From assembly GCA_026169535.1 (NCBI GenBank), contig JAPFCU010000018.1, forward strand, positions 30,629 to 94,628: 64,000 nucleotides of DNA, written 5' to 3'. The position numbers and the translations under genes are program-made. The notes beneath the pieces are model-generated. The model saw only the letters and a program-made list of their open reading frames with translations, was not told the DNA's origin and did not search any database. Every line of letters starts with the position of its first letter. The stretch's first letter is position 1. Source of the stretch: Blautia sp. Its GTDB lineage: Bacteria > Bacillota > Clostridia > Lachnospirales > Lachnospiraceae. Shown one piece after another: positions 9,026 to 16,740 of the stretch.

Positions 9026-10087
9026 ATGAAAAAGAAAATAGGCGTAATGTTTATAGCTGCGATTTTTTTGATGAATGCGAATTTTGTGCATGCAGAGGTG
9101 GATGATTATAAAACTGTAACCGGACAGACAGAGGATAAAACAGTACAATCTTTTTCCATAGACGACGGAAGCGGAAATACAGTGCAGGTAGCAGCCTGCA
9201 GTGACCGTTTATATGTAACGGCAAAGACTGCGGCAATACGTTCTGTTCCCGGAGAAAACGGAACGAAGCTGATGCAGGTAGGTTTAGGAGAGGAAGTCAC
9301 AAGAAGTGCAGTCTGTGATAATAACTGGAGTAAAATCTCTTTGGAAAAAAATGGAAATAAAGTGAACGGCTATATACAGAATCAGATGCTCAGTGATGAT
9401 ATACAGATCCAGCCGGTTGAGGATATGGCAGAAGTAAAAACAGACAGCAGTATTCTGGACTATCCGGGGCGCAAGGACGGTGAAGTGATAGGAGAGGTGC
9501 TGGAACTGGATGAGGTGAAGCGTACGGGAACAGTGAATGATGTATGGAGCCGTATAGTCTATCAGAATGAAAGTGGAGAAGAACAGACCGGATATATTCC
9601 TACCAGTGTATTGGATCTTCCGGAATCCATACAGACAGCAGATGCCAGTATTGATAAAGACCTGAATGCAGGTACCCTTCATAAAAGCAGCGGAGAGGGG
9701 GTTTTTGCAGAGGCGGTGGAAGCAGGCACCACTGTCAATGAAGAAAACGGTGTACTGGTGGGAACTCCTGTAGCCGCTTCTTCAGATGCAAATCTGAAGC
9801 CACTGGGCAAATTCAGGATCACACATTACTGTCCATGCAGCATCTGCTGCGGTCCCTGGGCAAACGGAATCACATCTACCGGCGTGACTGCAACTACAAA
9901 CCATACGATAGCAGTGGATCCGTCCCAGATTCCTTATGGAAGTCAGGTTGTGATCAATGGACAGGTTTATGTGGCGGAAGACTGCGGAGGCGCTATTAAG
10001 ACAAACTGTATTGATATTTATGTGGCAACTCATGAAGAGGGAGAGGCCAAGGGTGTTTATTATACAGATGTATACCTGATTCAATAA
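9026..10087 (+). CDS. Secreted SH3-domain and 3D-domain protein (YabE/YocH-like wall enzyme)
   Basis: The 353-residue exported protein has a signal peptide (MKKKIGVMFIAAIFLMN..HAE). Two bacterial SH3-like domains follow (about 55-125 and 130-200; TAKTAAIRSVPGENGTKLMQ marks the first), then a linker and a C-terminal 3D domain (about 265-353). The 3D domain carries the three conserved aspartates (IAVDPSQIPYG, AEDCGG, NCIDIYV). In the Rpf/MltA-like family this fold is a lytic transglycosylase-like wall hydrolase. ATG 9026 is preferred over an upstream ATG because of the AGAGGTGA site and the immediate signal peptide. Confidence 0.88.
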   Translation: MKKKIGVMFIAAIFLMNANFVHAEVDDYKTVTGQTEDKTVQSFSIDDGSGNTVQVAACSDRLYVTAKTAAIRSVPGENGTKLMQVGLGEEVTRSAVCDNNWSKISLEKNGNKVNGYIQNQMLSDDIQIQPVEDMAEVKTDSSILDYPGRKDGEVIGEVLELDEVKRTGTVNDVWSRIVYQNESGEEQTGYIPTSVLDLPESIQTADASIDKDLNAGTLHKSSGEGVFAEAVEAGTTVNEENGVLVGTPVAASSDANLKPLGKFRITHYCPCSICCGPWANGITSTGVTATTNHTIAVDPSQIPYGSQVVINGQVYVAEDCGGAIKTNCIDIYVATHEEGEAKGVYYTDVYLIQ

Positions 10088-10088
10088 G

Positions 10089-10151
10089 AAAAGGAACCGT
10101 CAGCCTGGGACTGGCTGTATGCTTACAGCAGCTTGGGCTGGCGGTTCTTTT
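10089..10151. terminator. Hairpin between convergent genes (3D protein and metY)
   Basis: AAGGAACCGTCAGCC pairs with GGCTGGCGGTTCTTTT across a 30-base loop. It serves the plus-strand gene and possibly also metY. Confidence 0.7.
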
Positions 10152-10159
10152 ATTGCTGT

Positions 10160-11440
10160 TTATGCGTTTTTCAGAGCTTTTTCAAGATCTTCAAGAATAT
10201 CGTCAATATGCTCAATTCCTACAGAAAGACGAATCATTCCCGGAGAAACTCCTGCTTCTTTGAGCTGTTCGTCGTTCATCTGGCGGTGTGTATGGCTTGC
10301 GGGATGAAGAACCATGGTTTTTGATGCTGCTACATGGGTACAGATATTTGCCATTTCCAGACTGTCCATAAAGCGTACAGCTGCCTCCCGTCCTCCTTTC
10401 AGCTCAAAAGAGATAACTCCACAGGAACCATTAGGAAGATATTTTTCGGCAAGTGCGTGGTATTTATCGCCGGGAAGTCCCGGATAGATGACTTTTGAGA
10501 CCTTCTCATGGGAGGAAAGAAATTCAGCTGTCTTTTGTGCATTGAAACAGTGACGTTCCATACGCAGAGGAAGGGTTTCCAGGCCGATATTCAGAAGAAA
10601 ACAGTTATTAGGAGACGGGATAGAACCAAGATCTCTCATCAGCTGGGAAGTTGCTTTTGTTATATAGGCTTTTTTACCAAACTGCTTTGTGTATACAACA
10701 CCATGATACGATTCATCCGGCTGGGTAAGGCCATGATACTTGTCACCGTAAGCTTCCCAGTCAAAGTTTCCGCTGTCAACGATGGCACCACCTACCTGAA
10801 GCCCGTGACCATCCATATATTTTGTGGTGGAGTGTGTGACAATATCAGCTCCCCACTGGAAAGGATGGCAGTTAACAGGAGTGGCGAAGGTATTGTCAAC
10901 AATAAGCGGCACTCCATGGTCGTGAGCGGCCTTTGCAAACTTTTCGATATCCAGAACAACCAGTGCCGGATTGGCAATGGTTTCTGCAAAAAGTACTTTG
11001 GTATTAGGACGGAAAGCTGCTGCGATTTCTTCAGAAGAAGCGTCTGTGTCTACAAAGGTACAGTCAATCCCCAGTTTTTTAAAGGTAACAGCAAGAAGAT
11101 TAAATGTTCCTCCATAGATGGTGGAAGCGGCAACTACATGATCTCCCGCTTCACAGATGTTAAAAACTGCATAAAAATTGGCAGCCTGTCCGGAAGAGGT
11201 AAGAAGCGCGGCAACTCCTCCTTCAAGTTCAGCGATTTTTGCAGCAACTGCGTCGTTTGTAGGATTTTGGAGACGGGTATAGAAATATCCTTCAGCCTTC
11301 AGATCAAAAAGCTGTCCCATTTCATCGGTAGTATCATATTTAAATGTAGTACTCTGATAGATAGGCAGGGCACAGGGTTCTCCTTTGGAAGGAGTATAGC
11401 CTGCATGCAGGCATTTTGTTTCCAGTCTGTAATCACTCAT
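10160..11440 (-). CDS. metY: O-acetylhomoserine sulfhydrylase (Cys/Met metabolism PLP enzyme)
   Basis: A PLP-dependent fold-type I enzyme that makes homocysteine from O-acetylhomoserine and sulfide, in the methionine pathway. The 426 residues are standard for the O-acetylhomoserine aminocarboxypropyltransferase subgroup. It begins LETKCLHAGYTPSKGEP and has YTRLQNPT, SSGQAANFYAV and the Schiff-base lysine in THSTTKYMDGHG, and its C-terminus includes RLSVGIEHIDDILEDL. The start at 11440 is chosen because AAAGGAT lies just upstream; a longer frame adds 29 unlikely residues. A TTGTAA/TATGAT promoter lies in that extension. No SAM riboswitch or T-box was seen. Confidence 0.95.
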   Translation of the reverse strand: MSDYRLETKCLHAGYTPSKGEPCALPIYQSTTFKYDTTDEMGQLFDLKAEGYFYTRLQNPTNDAVAAKIAELEGGVAALLTSSGQAANFYAVFNICEAGDHVVAASTIYGGTFNLLAVTFKKLGIDCTFVDTDASSEEIAAAFRPNTKVLFAETIANPALVVLDIEKFAKAAHDHGVPLIVDNTFATPVNCHPFQWGADIVTHSTTKYMDGHGLQVGGAIVDSGNFDWEAYGDKYHGLTQPDESYHGVVYTKQFGKKAYITKATSQLMRDLGSIPSPNNCFLLNIGLETLPLRMERHCFNAQKTAEFLSSHEKVSKVIYPGLPGDKYHALAEKYLPNGSCGVISFELKGGREAAVRFMDSLEMANICTHVAASKTMVLHPASHTHRQMNDEQLKEAGVSPGMIRLSVGIEHIDDILEDLEKALKNA

Positions 11441-11570
11441 GGTTCTATCCTTTCTTTTTGCTGGATTCTGTTCAGAAGCAGTAATGCATTGCTGTGAACA
11501 GGTGAAGAATAAATATGGACATATCATAGCACAAAAAAAGTATTCTTACAATTACTCAATACAAAAAAGG

Positions 11571-12062
11571 ATGAAGAAAAAAAGAGCAGGGGCAGATAAT
11601 AAATTGACACGAGTCATAGCGATCGCTGTGGTTTCTGTGGTTATGGTGATAGTAATTATAGCCGCATTTACAATTAATTTTAATAAAATATACGGACTGC
11701 TCCTGGAAAAAGATATGGAACAGGTAAGGTTTACATCCTGCTTTGTGACAAAACTGATCAGTACAGAAATTGAAAATCTTCAGGCGGCTTTGGATTTAAA
11801 AAAGTTGGATTATCTGATCTTGCCGGGAACAGTATTGATAATACCGGAAAGAGGGAACGTCTATATGATGCTAAAATGTTCGAGTCAATAAAAAACGGGA
11901 AGAAATACTTCAATAGGAATTGCGGTATGGACTACGGAAAAATCTTTTGAAGATTTATATAAAATGGCAGATCAGGCACTTTATAAAGCAAAAGACAAAG
12001 GAAGAGACAGATATCATATTATTCTGAAGGATCAGGATGGAAGTATTCTCCACATAGAATAA
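11571..12062 (+). pseudogene. Decayed membrane GGDEF (diguanylate cyclase) gene
   Basis: Three pieces of one gene remain. The first has a basic start, a transmembrane helix (VIAIAVVSVVMVIVIIAAF) and the beginning of an extracellular sensor (INFNKIYGLLLEKDMEQVRF). From about 11795 the sensor text continues in another frame as KKVGLSDLAGNSIDNTGKRE. From 11904 the original frame resumes after a stop with TSIGIAVWTTEKSFEDLYKM and ADQALYKAKDKGRDRYHI, which is the C-terminal end of a GGDEF domain. The GGDEF catalytic loop itself is missing. So at least one frameshift and a large internal deletion have occurred, and no cyclase can be made. Confidence 0.8.
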
Positions 12063-12102
12063 AATTTAATACAAGGCAGGCGCAGATGGTTCTGACCTGC
12101 TG

Positions 12103-12155
12103 ATTCAAAAAGAGTACAGAAAACTCAAAAATGAGAAATCTGTACTCTTTTTGAA
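12103..12155. terminator. Bidirectional terminator
   Basis: ATTCAAAAAGAGTACAG (arm 1) and CTGTACTCTTTTTGAAT (arm 2) flank a 19-base loop between the GGDEF remnant and the convergent carboxypeptidase gene. Confidence 0.8.
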
Positions 12156-12163
12156 TCTTAATT

Positions 12164-13675
12164 TTATTCAGAGAGAGAAAAAGAATAAATCTCTGAATAT
12201 TTTTTGTAAAAGTAATCCAGCAGAGGTTTTGCAGAAACTTCTTTGCCGCAGAGACGTTTTATGACTTCATGTGAAGTGTAAAGACTTCCATATTGATGGA
12301 TATTAGTATTTAACCAGTTTGTGATTTCCATAATTTTACCCTGGGAGAGAAGCTGGTCTATGCTTCCAAGATCTTTTTCAACAGCTTCCAGGAACATGCC
12401 GTCATATACAGAACCCAGAAGATAAGATGGAAAATAGCCAAAAGAACCATCGGACCAGTGTGTGTCCTGAAGTACGCCTTCTGCATCACAGGAAGGACGG
12501 ATTCCAAGAAGCTCCTCCATTTTGTCATTCCAGAGTTTGGGAAGTTCTTCGGTGGTTACCTCATCATTGAAGATGGCACGTTCGATTTCATAGCGCAGGA
12601 TGATATGGAGGCAGTAGGTTACTTCATCTGCATCAATACGGATCATGCTGGGCTGTACAAAATTTATAGCCTTGCAGAAAGTATCAAAGGGGATTTTATG
12701 GAAATCGGGCAGAAATTCTTCAAGTTTGTCGTAGACAGGTATCCAAAAATTAGGATTTCTGCCAAGGATATTTTCGTAAAATCTGGATTGGCTTTCATGG
12801 AGTCCCATCATATTTACCTGCATTACAGATGTGTGTTTATAGGCAGTGTCGATATTCTGATCAAAAATAGCATGCCCTCCTTCGTGGATAGCGCTGAAAA
12901 TTGCTGCCAGAGGATCCTCCTCACGGAAATGATTAGTGATACGAATATCTCCGGAACCTATTTCAGAAGTAAATGGATGTTCGCTTTCTGCAGTGGTTCC
13001 TTTTGCAAAGTCAAATCCCATATAGGAAAGAAGAAGATCCTGTAATTTTTTCTGACTGGAAACAGGATAATTTCCTTTCATAGCGGACAGATCCGGCTGT
13101 CCTGACTCACGGATTTTTTTCAGAAGCGGGCGAAGCCCTTCTTTTAATTCTGTAAATATACGGTCAATAGTCTGGCTGTCAATGCCTTCTTCAAACATAT
13201 CCAGAAGAACCTCATAGGGCTTCTGGTCTGGCTCCATATAACGAACATACTGCTTGGTCATCAGAATGATTTTGTCCAGATAAGGACAGTAAATAGAAAA
13301 ATCACTGGCTTTCTTAGCTGTCTCCCAGGCTTTTTGAGAGCGGGCCTTCAGTGTTACGTATTCTGTGTAAAAATCCTCCGGAACACGGCAGAAGCGTTCA
13401 TAGTCGCGAAGCTCACGTCTGACGGTGACTTTTATAGCGTCGTCCAGTGCTTCGTAAGTTTCAGGGGAAGAAAGCTCTTTTAGGAGAGCGCCGTATTCTT
13501 CTGAGGTAGAAAGCCGGAAAGCTTCGGTAGAAAAATATCCGATGGCTTCTGCCTTGGAATCAACCCCTTTTTCCGGAGTCATAGTAGCAAGATCCCAGTA
13601 AAGAAGATTTTCTATAGTCTGGTATTGTTCGATTTTTTTCATGTGATCCTTTAATTTCATAATGAGTTCGTTCAT
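12164..13675 (-). CDS. Metallocarboxypeptidase, family M32 (thermostable carboxypeptidase Taq type)
   Basis: A cytosolic zinc carboxypeptidase of 503 residues, the usual M32 length. The zinc motif HEGGH lies in FSAIHEGGHAIFDQNI, followed by ESQSRFYENILGRNPNFW carrying the third ligand Glu. Other M32 signatures are TSEIGSGDIRITNHF and MIRIDADEVTYCLHIILRYE. The family removes C-terminal residues from peptides with broad specificity. The start at 13675 is preferred for its AAGGAG site 9 bases upstream; six extra codons precede it in the longest frame. It is transcribed alone, with a gap of 180 bases to the divergent DUF134 operon. Confidence 0.95.
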   Translation of the reverse strand: MNELIMKLKDHMKKIEQYQTIENLLYWDLATMTPEKGVDSKAEAIGYFSTEAFRLSTSEEYGALLKELSSPETYEALDDAIKVTVRRELRDYERFCRVPEDFYTEYVTLKARSQKAWETAKKASDFSIYCPYLDKIILMTKQYVRYMEPDQKPYEVLLDMFEEGIDSQTIDRIFTELKEGLRPLLKKIRESGQPDLSAMKGNYPVSSQKKLQDLLLSYMGFDFAKGTTAESEHPFTSEIGSGDIRITNHFREEDPLAAIFSAIHEGGHAIFDQNIDTAYKHTSVMQVNMMGLHESQSRFYENILGRNPNFWIPVYDKLEEFLPDFHKIPFDTFCKAINFVQPSMIRIDADEVTYCLHIILRYEIERAIFNDEVTTEELPKLWNDKMEELLGIRPSCDAEGVLQDTHWSDGSFGYFPSYLLGSVYDGMFLEAVEKDLGSIDQLLSQGKIMEITNWLNTNIHQYGSLYTSHEVIKRLCGKEVSAKPLLDYFYKKYSEIYSFSLSE

Positions 13676-13770
13676 TTTTTCATCTCCTTGCATATATGAT
13701 TTTTTATGAAGAGTATTTCCTGTTTATGGTATCATAAAACAGGAAAAGAGAAAAGATATATATTTCTGGC

Positions 13771-13835
13771 ATATGTCGAAAAAGTTATTGACATATGTCA
13801 TATTTGTTTTATAATAAGATTAAATGATATATGTC
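13771..13835 (+). promoter_or_regulatory. DUF134 operon promoter with three ATATGTC repeats
   Basis: TTGACA (13788-13793) and TATAAT (13810-13815) have a 16-base spacer. ATATGTC occurs at 13771, 13793 and 13829. The middle copy forms the palindrome GACATATGTC overlapping the -35 box. The layout suggests an operator for a repressor, possibly the DUF134 product itself (inference). Confidence 0.6.
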
Positions 13836-13854
13836 AGAAAAGGGAGGTGTGGAG

Positions 13855-14247
13855 ATGCCAAGACCTACGAAATGCAGGAAGGTATGCAGACTTCCGGGGA
13901 CTCTTTCCTTTGTTCCCGGGGAATCCGGCGAGGATGCCGGAGGTGTGGTCCTGACGGTAGATGAATATGAAACCATCCGATTGATAGACAGGGAGGGATT
14001 TTCTCAGGAAGAATGCGGTGAATATATGCAGGTGGCACGTACCACGGTCCAGCAAATCTACACATGTGCCAGAAAAAAGATTGCCACAGCCATTGTAGAC
14101 GGACTTTCTATACGGATCCAGGGCGGTAATTATCAGATCTGTGAGGGGGGAAGAAATTATTACGGCTGCGGAGGATGTAAAAAAAGGCGCTTTAAAAATA
14201 TGGAACAAGGAGGAGAGACCAATGAGAGTGATTTTACCGGTAGATGA
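13855..14247 (+). CDS. DUF134 family DNA-binding protein
   Basis: A 130-residue protein with the family start MPRPTKCRKVCRLPG. A sigma-factor-like helix-turn-helix follows (VLTVDEYETIRLIDREGFSQ then EECGEYMQVARTTVQQIY, about 38-80). A cysteine-rich tail (YQICEGG..YYGCGGCKKRRF) may bind a metal or Fe-S cluster. DUF134 proteins regularly accompany NifX/MinD-type iron-sulfur genes, as here, so it is the likely operon regulator. The start at 13855 is set by AGGGAGGTG. The 3' end overlaps the next gene by 26 bases. Confidence 0.88.
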   Translation: MPRPTKCRKVCRLPGTLSFVPGESGEDAGGVVLTVDEYETIRLIDREGFSQEECGEYMQVARTTVQQIYTCARKKIATAIVDGLSIRIQGGNYQICEGGRNYYGCGGCKKRRFKNMEQGGETNESDFTGR

Positions 14248-14578
14248 GGAAAAAGATGTGATCTGTGCAACTTTTGGAAGAGCCCCGTATTTTGCAGTTT
14301 ATGATACGGAAACCAGGACAATGGAATTAAAAGAGAATCCGGCCTCTCAGGTTCAGGGCGGAGCCGGGCTGAAAGCAGCTCAGTTTGTTCTGGACTGTCA
14401 GGCAGATGCGCTGATCACACCACGCTGTGGTATGAATTCTGCAGAAGTTCTTCAGGCGGCGGAGATTAAAATTTATAAATCAGAGGGAATGGGAGTAAAT
14501 CAGAACATTGAAGCTTTTGAAGACGGAAAATTATCTGTTCTGACGCATTTTCATGGAGGATATCAGGGAATAAGATGA
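14222..14578 (+). CDS. NifX/NifB-domain protein (dinitrogenase iron-molybdenum cofactor family)
   Basis: A 118-residue single-domain protein with the ribonuclease-H-like NifX fold. It starts RVILPVDEEKDVICATFGRAPYF and has GLKAAQFVLDCQADALITPRCG. In nitrogen fixers this fold carries Fe-Mo cofactor precursors. Here there are no nif genes, so a general Fe-S or metal-cluster carrier role is inferred. The start at 14222 follows AAGGAGGAGA, inside the end of the DUF134 gene. The stop overlaps the ATG of the next gene (ATGA), so the genes are translationally coupled. Confidence 0.85.
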   Translation: MRVILPVDEEKDVICATFGRAPYFAVYDTETRTMELKENPASQVQGGAGLKAAQFVLDCQADALITPRCGMNSAEVLQAAEIKIYKSEGMGVNQNIEAFEDGKLSVLTHFHGGYQGIR

Positions 14579-15411
14579 AAATTGCAGTTTTAAGTGGAAA
14601 GGGCGGAGCGGGAAAAACACTGACAGCAGTAAATCTCGCTGCGGCTGCCGGACAGGCTGTTTATATTGATTGTGATGTAGAGGAGCCAAATGGCCGCCTG
14701 TTTTTTAAGCCGCAGAATATAAAAACAGCAGATGTAACAACAGCTCTTCCGGAATTTGATCCGGACAAATGTACCGGCTGTCGTACTTGTGTGGATTTCT
14801 GCCGATTTCATGCTCTGGTCTATATCAAAAACAGACCAAAGGTATTTTCTGAGGTATGTCATTCCTGCGGAGGCTGTGCTCTTGTCTGTCCCGGTCAGGC
14901 AGTGACAGAAAAAGAGAAGATTATTGGAAAAGTGGAAATTGGTTTTCATGGAGAAACTCAGATTGTTACAGGAATCCTGAATCTGGGAGAAGCCTCCGGC
15001 GTACCTGTGATCCATAAAGCTCTGGAGGAAGGGATACAACAGGATGATCCTGTGCTGATTGACTGTCCTCCGGGAAGTGCCTGTCCTGTAGTAGAAAGTA
15101 TCTCAGAAGCAGATTTCTGCATTCTGGTGGCAGAACCGACAGCCTTTGGCTTCCATAATTTCTGTATGGTCCATGAGCTGGCAGAGCTTCTTGGAAAGCC
15201 CTGTGGTGTTGTGATCAATAAGTGGGAAGGGGTCTACGAGCCTCTGGAAGAATACTGCAAAGAGAAAAAGCTTCCGGTTCTTCTCAGAATTCCATATGAA
15301 GAGAGGATTGCAGAAATTGTTTCTTCCGGAAAGATTCTTGTAGAAGAATATCCTGAATACAGAAAGAAATTTCAGGAGCTTCTGAAGAAAACAGGAGGTG
15401 GACAGGCATGA
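14575..15411 (+). CDS. MinD-type ATPase with inserted ferredoxin domain (first copy)
   Basis: A 278-residue P-loop protein of the Mrp/MinD superfamily. A deviant Walker A (SGKGGAGKT) is at residues 6-14. Two [4Fe-4S] motifs follow (CTGCRTCVDFC at about 64 and CHSCGGCALVCPG at about 97). Then come the switch segment VLIDCPPGSACPVV and a C-terminal Rossmann part with GVVINKWEG. Such proteins are thought to assemble or pass Fe-S clusters in an ATP-dependent way. It partners with a close paralogue that starts within its last four bases. Confidence 0.9.
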   Translation: MKIAVLSGKGGAGKTLTAVNLAAAAGQAVYIDCDVEEPNGRLFFKPQNIKTADVTTALPEFDPDKCTGCRTCVDFCRFHALVYIKNRPKVFSEVCHSCGGCALVCPGQAVTEKEKIIGKVEIGFHGETQIVTGILNLGEASGVPVIHKALEEGIQQDDPVLIDCPPGSACPVVESISEADFCILVAEPTAFGFHNFCMVHELAELLGKPCGVVINKWEGVYEPLEEYCKEKKLPVLLRIPYEERIAEIVSSGKILVEEYPEYRKKFQELLKKTGGGQA

Positions 15412-16271
15412 AACGTCTTCTTGTATTAAGCGGAAAGGGCGGAACCGGAAAAACGACGGTGTCCTCGTCTTTTATTGAATTTGCGCAGGCACGGGCCATT
15501 GCAGACTGTGATGTAGATGCACCAAACCTTCACCTTATTACTAAAATGGAGGTGAAGCCGGAAGTATCTGATTTTATGGGAGCAGAAAAAGCAGTGATCA
15601 ATCCGGAAAAATGCATTGGCTGCGGACAGTGCGCAGAGTACTGCAGATTTGGAGCAGTCAAAAGCTGCGGGGAGGTTTATCAGATCCAGGATTATGCCTG
15701 TGAAGGCTGTGGTATCTGCGAATATGTCTGTCCTCAGTCAGCAGTTATTATGAAAGATGATGTAGCTGGCAGACAGGAGCTTTATAAAGGGGAAACAGTT
15801 TTTTCCACTGCCGCATTAAAAATGGGACGAGGAAATTCAGGCAAGCTGGTTACAGCGGTAAAGCTTGCCATGCTGAAAGCGGCACCTGAGACAGAACTGG
15901 CTGTGGTAGATGGTTCTCCGGGAATTGGCTGTCCGGTGATCGCCTCCATGAGTGGGATGGACCTTGTTCTGATCGTCGCAGAACCATCGGTTTCCGGAAA
16001 AAACGATCTGGAAAGACTAATAAAAACAGCAGAATCCTTTCAGATGAAAATGGGTGTATGTGTAAATAAATGGAATACCAGCCCGGAAAAAACAGAAGAA
16101 ATTGAAGAATGGTGTAATGTGCAGGGGATTCCTTTTATGGGAAAAATTCCTTACGATAAAGAAGTGTTAAAGGCGGTTAATGCAGGGAAAAGTGTTGCAG
16201 GAGTCGATTGTCCGGCGCGGACTGCATTGCTGCAGATTTATCAAAATGTCAGAAATGAATTAAAAATATAA
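15408..16271 (+). CDS. MinD-type ATPase with inserted ferredoxin domain (second copy)
   Basis: This 287-residue paralogue of the preceding gene overlaps it by four bases. Walker A SGKGGTGKTT comes first, then DCDVDAPN. The cluster motifs are CIGCGQCAEYCRFG and CEGCGICEYVCPQ. The Walker-B-like VVDGSPGIGCPVI and the C-terminal MGVCVNKWNTSPE follow. Tandem pairs of this family are common, and the two products may form a heterodimer (inference). It belongs to the DUF134-NifX operon. Confidence 0.9.
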   Translation: MKRLLVLSGKGGTGKTTVSSSFIEFAQARAIADCDVDAPNLHLITKMEVKPEVSDFMGAEKAVINPEKCIGCGQCAEYCRFGAVKSCGEVYQIQDYACEGCGICEYVCPQSAVIMKDDVAGRQELYKGETVFSTAALKMGRGNSGKLVTAVKLAMLKAAPETELAVVDGSPGIGCPVIASMSGMDLVLIVAEPSVSGKNDLERLIKTAESFQMKMGVCVNKWNTSPEKTEEIEEWCNVQGIPFMGKIPYDKEVLKAVNAGKSVAGVDCPARTALLQIYQNVRNELKI

Positions 16272-16296
16272 TAAAAACAAAAAGGAGATAATAGTT

Positions 16297-16656
16297 ATGA
16301 AAATTGTAGTTGCTGCTATGGGAAAAGAAGTTGCAGGTCATTTTGGTCATTGTGAGAATTTTATTTTCTTTGATACAGAAGAAAATAAGATTGTTGCAGA
16401 AAACAGCGTTCCAAATCCGGGACATCGTCCGGGATTCCTTCCGAACTTCCTGGCTGATCATGGTGCGGAAGTTATTATTTCCGGAGGAATGGGTGGCGGA
16501 GCTGTAGATATTTTTAATGAGCGCGGCGTAGAAGTGATCGTAGGTGCTCAGGGAAATGCTGCAGCAGCAGTAGAAGCATACTTGAAAGGAGAACTGATCT
16601 CTACCGGTTCTATCTGCCATGAGCATGAACATGCACATGAGTGCGGAGAACACTAA
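16297..16656 (+). CDS. NifX/NifB-domain protein with His-rich tail
   Basis: A 119-residue NifX-fold protein (KIVVAAMGKEVAGHFGHCEN; EVIISGGMGGGAVDIFNERG). It ends in a histidine/cysteine tail (CHEHEHAHECGEH) that could bind metal, a feature the first NifX-like protein of the operon lacks. An AAAGGAGA site precedes it and a terminator closes the operon 30 bases downstream. Metal or cluster carriage is inferred from family and neighbours. Confidence 0.88.
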   Translation: MKIVVAAMGKEVAGHFGHCENFIFFDTEENKIVAENSVPNPGHRPGFLPNFLADHGAEVIISGGMGGGAVDIFNERGVEVIVGAQGNAAAAVEAYLKGELISTGSICHEHEHAHECGEH

Positions 16657-16686
16657 ACATATTTTCAGATAAAGCTTCTGAAATAC

Positions 16687-16736
16687 AGAAAGGCTGACGG
16701 TATTCACTTATTGCTGTGAAACCGTCAGCCTTTCTC
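16687..16736 (+). terminator. Terminator of the DUF134-NifX-MinD operon
   Basis: AGAAAGGCTGACGGT pairs with ACCGTCAGCCTTTCT around a small loop. It may also serve the convergent alcohol dehydrogenase gene, which ends at 16741. Confidence 0.88.
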
Positions 16737-16740
16737 TGCG

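Noticed and set aside
10508..11497. 329-codon plus-strand frame across metY
   Set aside because: It is the antisense shadow of metY, which has every expected motif on the minus strand. The frame is Cys/Phe-rich and has no ribosome binding site.
11439..11570. Longer start for the GGDEF remnant overlapping the metY start
   Set aside because: The upstream codons are the metY leader and promoter read in reverse; the membrane-protein text starts at 11571.
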